This document shows, piece after piece, positions 60,575 through 64,000 of a stretch of 64,000 nt of DNA (position 1 is its first letter; every line of letters begins with the position of its first letter). The position numbers and the translations under genes are program-made. This DNA comes from Streptosporangium carneum. GTDB taxonomy: Bacteria > Actinomycetota > Actinomycetes > Streptosporangiales > Streptosporangiaceae. Below the pieces are notes generated by a model, which had not been told where the DNA came from, did not search any database, and saw only the letters and a list, made by a program, of their open reading frames with translations. Location of the stretch: positions 124,001-188,000 of the forward strand of contig NZ_BSEV01000007.1 in assembly GCF_027922005.1 (NCBI RefSeq), given 5' to 3'.

Positions 60575-61612
60575 ATGCGCACCCAACTCCACGCGCCGCG
60601 GGGCGGGACCCCGCTCGGCGAGCGACTCGGCGAACGGCTCGCGGCGATGTCCGCGCCGTGCCCCATGCACCCCTCCGTGCACCGGATCGAGGCCGCGGTC
60701 ATCGACTGGGCGCGTAGGACCGGCCTGGAAGCCGACCCGACGGCGGGGGTGCACCTGCTGGCGGGGCGGGCGTTCGCCCGGCACGACACGGGCACGGCGA
60801 CGACGTTCGCCTGCTGGCTGACCTGGCTGTCCCGGCTGCGCGACGAGCCTTCCGCGCTCGCGGGGGTGCTCGCGGTCGCCGGAGGCGGCGAGCCGGGGCC
60901 CGCGCCCGTCGAGCGGGCCTTCGCCGATCTGTGGCGGGCCTGCGCGCCCGCCATGAGCGACGGGTGGCGCGAGCGGTTCGTCGCCGGGCTCGCCGCCGGG
61001 ACGGCCGGCCTCGCCCCCGGGCACGCGAAACCACCGGGCACGGGAACGGCCGGCACGACCCGCACGACCGGCACGACCGGCGCGAGAACGGCCGGCACGA
61101 ACAGGGCCGACGCGGGCACGGCCGGCACGAGAACGGCCGGCACGGCTTCCGCCGAGGAGCGACCCGCACGGAGCGGGGCGGGACTCGGGAGGCGCCTGTC
61201 CGACCTGGTCGAGCCCTGCGTCGGGATCGAGGTGCCCGCCCAGGTCGGGGAGAGCCCCCGGTGGCGGTCGATGGTCGAGGCGAGCGGCGACGTGGTGACG
61301 TGGTGCGACGACCTGGCCACGGGAGGCGGTTACGCGGCGGCCGCCTCGGCCCTCCTGGGCGGGGGAGGCGTCCCCGGCCGGGCGGGCGAGGCGGGCGCGG
61401 GAACGACCGTCGGCTGGGCGGCCGACCGCGTGGCGGACCGCATGGAGGAACTCTGGGCCTCCGCCAGGGCGCTCCCCGTGCTCGTCGAGCGGTGCGGTCT
61501 CGACTTCGCCGCCTCCCGCGAGGTGATTCAGGTGGCCTGCGCCTTCTTGACGATTCCCAGGGCTTACCTGGAGGGACTTCTGGAATCCCCTCGCTATCGT
61601 CACCTAGAGTAA
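60575..61612 (+). CDS. terpene-synthase-like protein with degenerate metal motifs
   Basis: A 345-residue protein homologous to the terpene synthase at 62193: CPMHPSVHRIEAAVIDWARRTGLE, ARAFARHDTG with WLTWLSRL, SDGWRERFVAGLA, DLVEPCVGIEVPAQVGESPRWRSMVEAS, and a terminal LLESPRY like the RY pair of bacterial terpene cyclases. The Asp-rich motif is RDEPSA (residues 89-94), having lost the DDxxD aspartates, and the NSE triad reads DDLATGGGY (245-253), lacking S, K and E. It is therefore not expected to be a normal class I cyclase. A Thr/Gly/Ala repeat (many TAGT units, about 150-185) is inserted after WRERF. ATG with GGGGGAAG upstream; first gene of the cluster. Confidence 0.85.
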   Translation: MRTQLHAPRGGTPLGERLGERLAAMSAPCPMHPSVHRIEAAVIDWARRTGLEADPTAGVHLLAGRAFARHDTGTATTFACWLTWLSRLRDEPSALAGVLAVAGGGEPGPAPVERAFADLWRACAPAMSDGWRERFVAGLAAGTAGLAPGHAKPPGTGTAGTTRTTGTTGARTAGTNRADAGTAGTRTAGTASAEERPARSGAGLGRRLSDLVEPCVGIEVPAQVGESPRWRSMVEASGDVVTWCDDLATGGGYAAAASALLGGGGVPGRAGEAGAGTTVGWAADRVADRMEELWASARALPVLVERCGLDFAASREVIQVACAFLTIPRAYLEGLLESPRYRHLE

Positions 61613-61647
61613 CCGCCTGAGTTCTTCAGGTAACATGGAGGTACAAG

Positions 61648-62193
61648 ATGAGCACAGAGCTTCTCAGGCGCAAACTGGATCGCGCCTTCGATCATCTGGA
61701 TGCGAGCGGAAACGGGAAGGTCGAGCGTGACGACCTGCTCGGGCTGGGCGCCCTGATCCTGGTCGGCTTCGGCGAGTCGCCGACCTCTGCCGCGGGCAGC
61801 AAGGTCCTGCACGGCTTCGAGTCAATATGGCGGGCCCTGTCCGCCGAGCTCGACGTCGACTGCGAGGGCGCGATCTCGCCGGAGGAGTTCCGGACCGGCA
61901 TGACCTCGGTTCTCTCCGAGGACGAGCGGTTCGACACGGTGTTCCGGCCCGCCGCCGAGGCGGTCGCCGAGCTGTACGACACCGACGGCGACGGGGTCGT
62001 CGGGCCCGCCGAGCTCCGGGGCATGCTGAGCGCGTTCGGCACCTCGCACGACGACGCGGACACCGCTCTCGACCTGCTGGACCACGACCTCGAGCGGGGC
62101 ATCTCGGTCGGCGAGCTGGTCGAGGCGACCCGGGCCTACTACCGGGGCGCCGATCAGGGCACGGCCTGCGACCAGTCGTTCGGTTCGCTGTAG
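61648..62193 (+). CDS. EF-hand calcium-binding protein (calerythrin-like)
   Basis: A 181-residue cytoplasmic protein with four EF-hand loops: D18-S20-N22-K24-E26-D29, D69-D71-E73-A75-S77-E80, D111-D113-D115-V117-G119-E122 and D145-D147-E149-G151-S153-E156. Loop 3 (DTDGDGVVGPAE) is canonical; loop 4 lacks Gly at position 6. The overall form resembles calerythrin and the sarcoplasmic calcium-binding proteins known in actinomycetes. ATG with GGAGG 7 bases upstream; it sits 35 bp after the first terpene-synthase-like gene and its stop codon overlaps the GTG of the second (TAGTG), so translation is coupled. A role in sensing calcium for the synthases is inference. Confidence 0.93.
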   Translation: MSTELLRRKLDRAFDHLDASGNGKVERDDLLGLGALILVGFGESPTSAAGSKVLHGFESIWRALSAELDVDCEGAISPEEFRTGMTSVLSEDERFDTVFRPAAEAVAELYDTDGDGVVGPAELRGMLSAFGTSHDDADTALDLLDHDLERGISVGELVEATRAYYRGADQGTACDQSFGSL

Positions 62194-63464
62194 TGCCTGT
62201 CATCGACACGGCTGCCAGGACGACCGGCGGGGCGCAGACGGACGCGGCGCGGGAGCGGGCTCCCTCCGTGGCCGCGGCGTCGCTGCTGCCTCTCATCGAC
62301 CGGATCCCGGTGATGGCGGCCCCCTGCGGCATGCACCCCTCGATCGACCGGATCACGGTCTCGCTCGCCGAATGGACCCGCGAGGTCGGGCTCGACACGG
62401 CCGCGCCCGCGGGCTTCGACCGGATGGCGGCCCGGGCCTTCTCCGGCTTCGGCGTGGACTCGACGCTGCTGTTCGCCAAGTGGCTGACCTGGCTGTTCCA
62501 CTTCGACGACGAATGGGACGAGAAACCGGCGGGACGCGCCGTCGGGATCGTCGAGGCCGCATTCGCCCGCCTCGCTCGGCACACCGTCGAGGCCGTGCTC
62601 CCCTGCGGCGTGCCGGAGACGCAGGCCGCCAGGACGGGCAGCAGGGCGGGGGCCCAGGGGACGGCCTGGACCGCCACGGTCAGGCCCAGGCCTCCCGCGT
62701 CGGGCCAGACGAGGGGGCCGTCACCGCTCCCCACGAGGAGCAGGTCGTCCCTCCAGGCGAAGGGGCTCTCCTCGGTTCAAGCGAGGATCTCCGCTCCGGT
62801 GTCCGAGGGACTCCCGCCGTTCCAGACGAGAGCCGCCGCGCCGAGGCCGGAGGGCGTCACGCCGGTCGAGGCGGCCTTCGGCGACCTGTGGGAGGCGACC
62901 GCCCCGCGGATGAGCCCCCGCTGGCGGGAACGTTTCACCCGCGGGCTGGTGGCGCAGGGGGCGGCCTGCCGTACGGAGGCGGAGAACCGGTGCGCGGGGC
63001 GGGTGCCGTCGGTGGCGGAGTATCCCGCGCTGCGACGGGGCACCGCGGGCCCCTACCTGTTCGACCTGGTCGAACCGTGCCTCGGGGTCGAGGTCCCGGT
63101 CGAGCTGCGCGAGAGCCCGACCTGGCGCACGCTGGTCGACGCCTGCAACGACGTCACCGCGTGGTGCAACGACGTCGCGTCGCATCCCAAGGAGCGCGCG
63201 AACGGCGACGTGCACAACTACGTGACGGTCGCCGCCCACGCGTTCGGCCTGCCGGACGCCGAAGCCGTGGCGTGGGTGAACGACCGGATCGCCGAGCGCG
63301 CCGAGGACCTGCGCGCCGCCGCCAGGCGGCTGCCGGGGCTGTTCGACGAGTTCGGGCTCTCGCCGCTCCAGGCCAGGAACGCCAGCAGGGTGGCGTGCGC
63401 GTTCCTCACCGCGCCCAGGGCCCAGCTGGAATGGCTTCTGGAGTCCAGCAGATACGACTCATGA
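62193..63464 (+). CDS. class I terpene synthase with intact metal motifs and a Pro-rich insertion
   Basis: A 423-residue terpene cyclase. The first motif is DDEWDE (D105, D106, D109, E110) in WLTWLFHFDDEWDE and the second is NDVASHPKE (N326, D327, S330, K333, E334). MHPSIDRITVSLAEWTREVGL, RRGTAGPYLFDLVEPCLGVEVP (with a possible pyrophosphate-sensing Arg) and a terminal LLESSRYDS with the RY pair complete the fold. About 90 residues of Pro/Arg/Ser-rich sequence (residues about 140-225) separate helix D from VEAAFGDLWEATAPRMSPRWRERF, which is unusual. GTG 62193 overlaps the EF-hand stop. The product is not predictable. Monoterpene, sesquiterpene or methylated variants are all possible; no prenyltransferase is adjacent. 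Confidence 0.93.
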   Translation: MPVIDTAARTTGGAQTDAARERAPSVAAASLLPLIDRIPVMAAPCGMHPSIDRITVSLAEWTREVGLDTAAPAGFDRMAARAFSGFGVDSTLLFAKWLTWLFHFDDEWDEKPAGRAVGIVEAAFARLARHTVEAVLPCGVPETQAARTGSRAGAQGTAWTATVRPRPPASGQTRGPSPLPTRSRSSLQAKGLSSVQARISAPVSEGLPPFQTRAAAPRPEGVTPVEAAFGDLWEATAPRMSPRWRERFTRGLVAQGAACRTEAENRCAGRVPSVAEYPALRRGTAGPYLFDLVEPCLGVEVPVELRESPTWRTLVDACNDVTAWCNDVASHPKERANGDVHNYVTVAAHAFGLPDAEAVAWVNDRIAERAEDLRAAARRLPGLFDEFGLSPLQARNASRVACAFLTAPRAQLEWLLESSRYDS

Positions 63465-63610
63465 CGTAATCCCCGCGTGGGCCGGATCACCGGTTCGCGC
63501 GGAGTCCACGGGACGGACGCGACGGCGGCCTCCCGGACGGCCTCCGTAAGGAGGCGCGGCCCTGACAGGGACGCCCGCGTGAGACTCCACCGTCATGAGG
63601 CCCGCGATCA

Positions 63611-63646
63611 CGGGACACGGACACGGGACACGGACACGGGACACGG
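63611..63646. repeat. 13-bp tandem repeat
   Basis: Three near-exact units of cgggacacggaca start at 63611, 63624 and 63637. Related cacggtcac/gggccacgg words continue to about 63710. It lies between the terpene synthase and the ArsR-like gene; no gene is present from 63465 to 63725. Confidence 0.8.
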
Positions 63647-63725
63647 TCACAAAACGCGTTCACGGGCCACGGTCACGGACCACGGTGACGAGGCGCGATC
63701 ACGGGCCGCGTCGTCATGGGCGCGG

Positions 63726-64000
63726 TCACGCGGCGCAGACCAGGGAGTCCCCCACCGGGGTGCGGCGGTAGACGACCTCGCGGCCGAGACGGCGGCGGGT
63801 CACCAGCCCCCCGTCGGCCAGGACCCTCAGGTGCTGGCTGACCGCTCCGGGGGTGAGGGCCAGCCGCCTGGCGAGCGCCGAGGTGGTCGCGGGGTCGGCC
63901 AGGGCGATCAGGATCTGCGCCCTGGTACGGCCGATCAGCGCGGCCAGGGCTCCGGGAGCGGGCGGCGGGCCCGAGGTCCACAGCGTGCCCGCCCCCGTCA
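63726..64000 (-). CDS. ArsR-family winged-helix regulator (start outside window)
   Basis: The frame is open on the minus strand from the window edge to TGA 63728-63726 and encodes 91 residues. It contains LAALIGRTRAQILIALADPATTSALARRLALTPGAVSQHLRVLADGGLVTRRRLGREVVYRRT, a complete ArsR-type winged helix with recognition helix PGAVSQHLRVLADGG. The C-terminus is VGDSLVCAA. No metal-binding cysteine pair is visible in this part. The N-terminal half, probably a DUF5937-like domain, lies beyond base 64000. The gene converges on the terpene cluster. Confidence 0.85.
   Translation of the reverse strand, partial: TGAGTLWTSGPPPAPGALAALIGRTRAQILIALADPATTSALARRLALTPGAVSQHLRVLADGGLVTRRRLGREVVYRRTPVGDSLVCAA

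Noticed and set aside
1..64000. CRISPR arrays, insertion sequences, tRNA or rRNA genes
   Set aside because: No spacer-repeat pattern, transposase or cloverleaf with T-loop consensus was found by reading; the tandem repeats have no unique spacers.

Overview
The window is high-GC DNA (well over 70% by eye) with frequent GTG and TTG starts, a mycothiol-type maleylpyruvate isomerase-fold protein, an F420-type LLM oxidoreductase, DUF3043 and DUF4191 proteins, the actinobacterial pspA-pspAA-htpX-pspAB set and the linkage glnA1 / glnE / glnA2. This indicates a filamentous actinomycete. A member of Streptosporangiales or a relative is my inference; the species cannot be read from the sequence.

Layout. 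1-13 kb: 3' part of nadA, a SIMPL protein, a membrane Ser/Thr kinase followed 1 base later by an MDMPI-fold protein, an envelope-stress operon (pspA, pspAA, htpX, pspAB, then a DUF998-alpha/beta hydrolase fusion), DUF3043, an SMI1/KNR4 membrane protein and an aldo/keto reductase. 13-18 kb: cobU (with an extra N-terminal domain) and cobS, then a GntR / DUF1648 / CPBP-protease operon with a two-palindrome operator. 18-28 kb: pepA, lpd, sucB, TIGR01777, peptidase-E-like, lipB, lipA, DUF4191 and a methyltransferase, i.e. E2/E3 of the 2-oxoacid dehydrogenases together with the enzymes that make their lipoyl cofactor. 28-35 kb: a large secreted phosphodiesterase/phosphatase with a duplicated flanking domain, RDD, an unknown anchored protein and glnA behind a four-half-site GlnR box.

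35-53 kb is accessory: an SMI1/KNR4 protein, an SDR, two giant LuxR (LAL) regulators, an ECF41-like sigma factor lacking most of its SnoaL tail, two alpha/beta hydrolases behind an ECF41-like promoter, a frameshifted P450, a GlcG/HbpS protein, an MFS pump, an NlpC/P60 protein and an LLM oxidoreductase. It separates glnA from glnE, which lie side by side in Mycobacterium tuberculosis. 53-60 kb: glnE, a class I amidotransferase, a hotdog thioesterase-like protein and glnA2 (gamma-glutamylpolyamine synthetase-like) with its own GlnR box.

60.5-63.5 kb holds the most unusual locus: a terpene-synthase-like protein with broken metal motifs, a four-EF-hand protein, and a second terpene synthase with intact DDxxDE and NSE motifs whose start overlaps the EF-hand stop codon. 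A catalytic synthase, a pseudo-synthase and a calcium sensor in one transcription unit is my candidate for an undescribed system. The window ends inside an ArsR-type regulator. No tRNA, rRNA, CRISPR array, insertion sequence or riboswitch was recognised.
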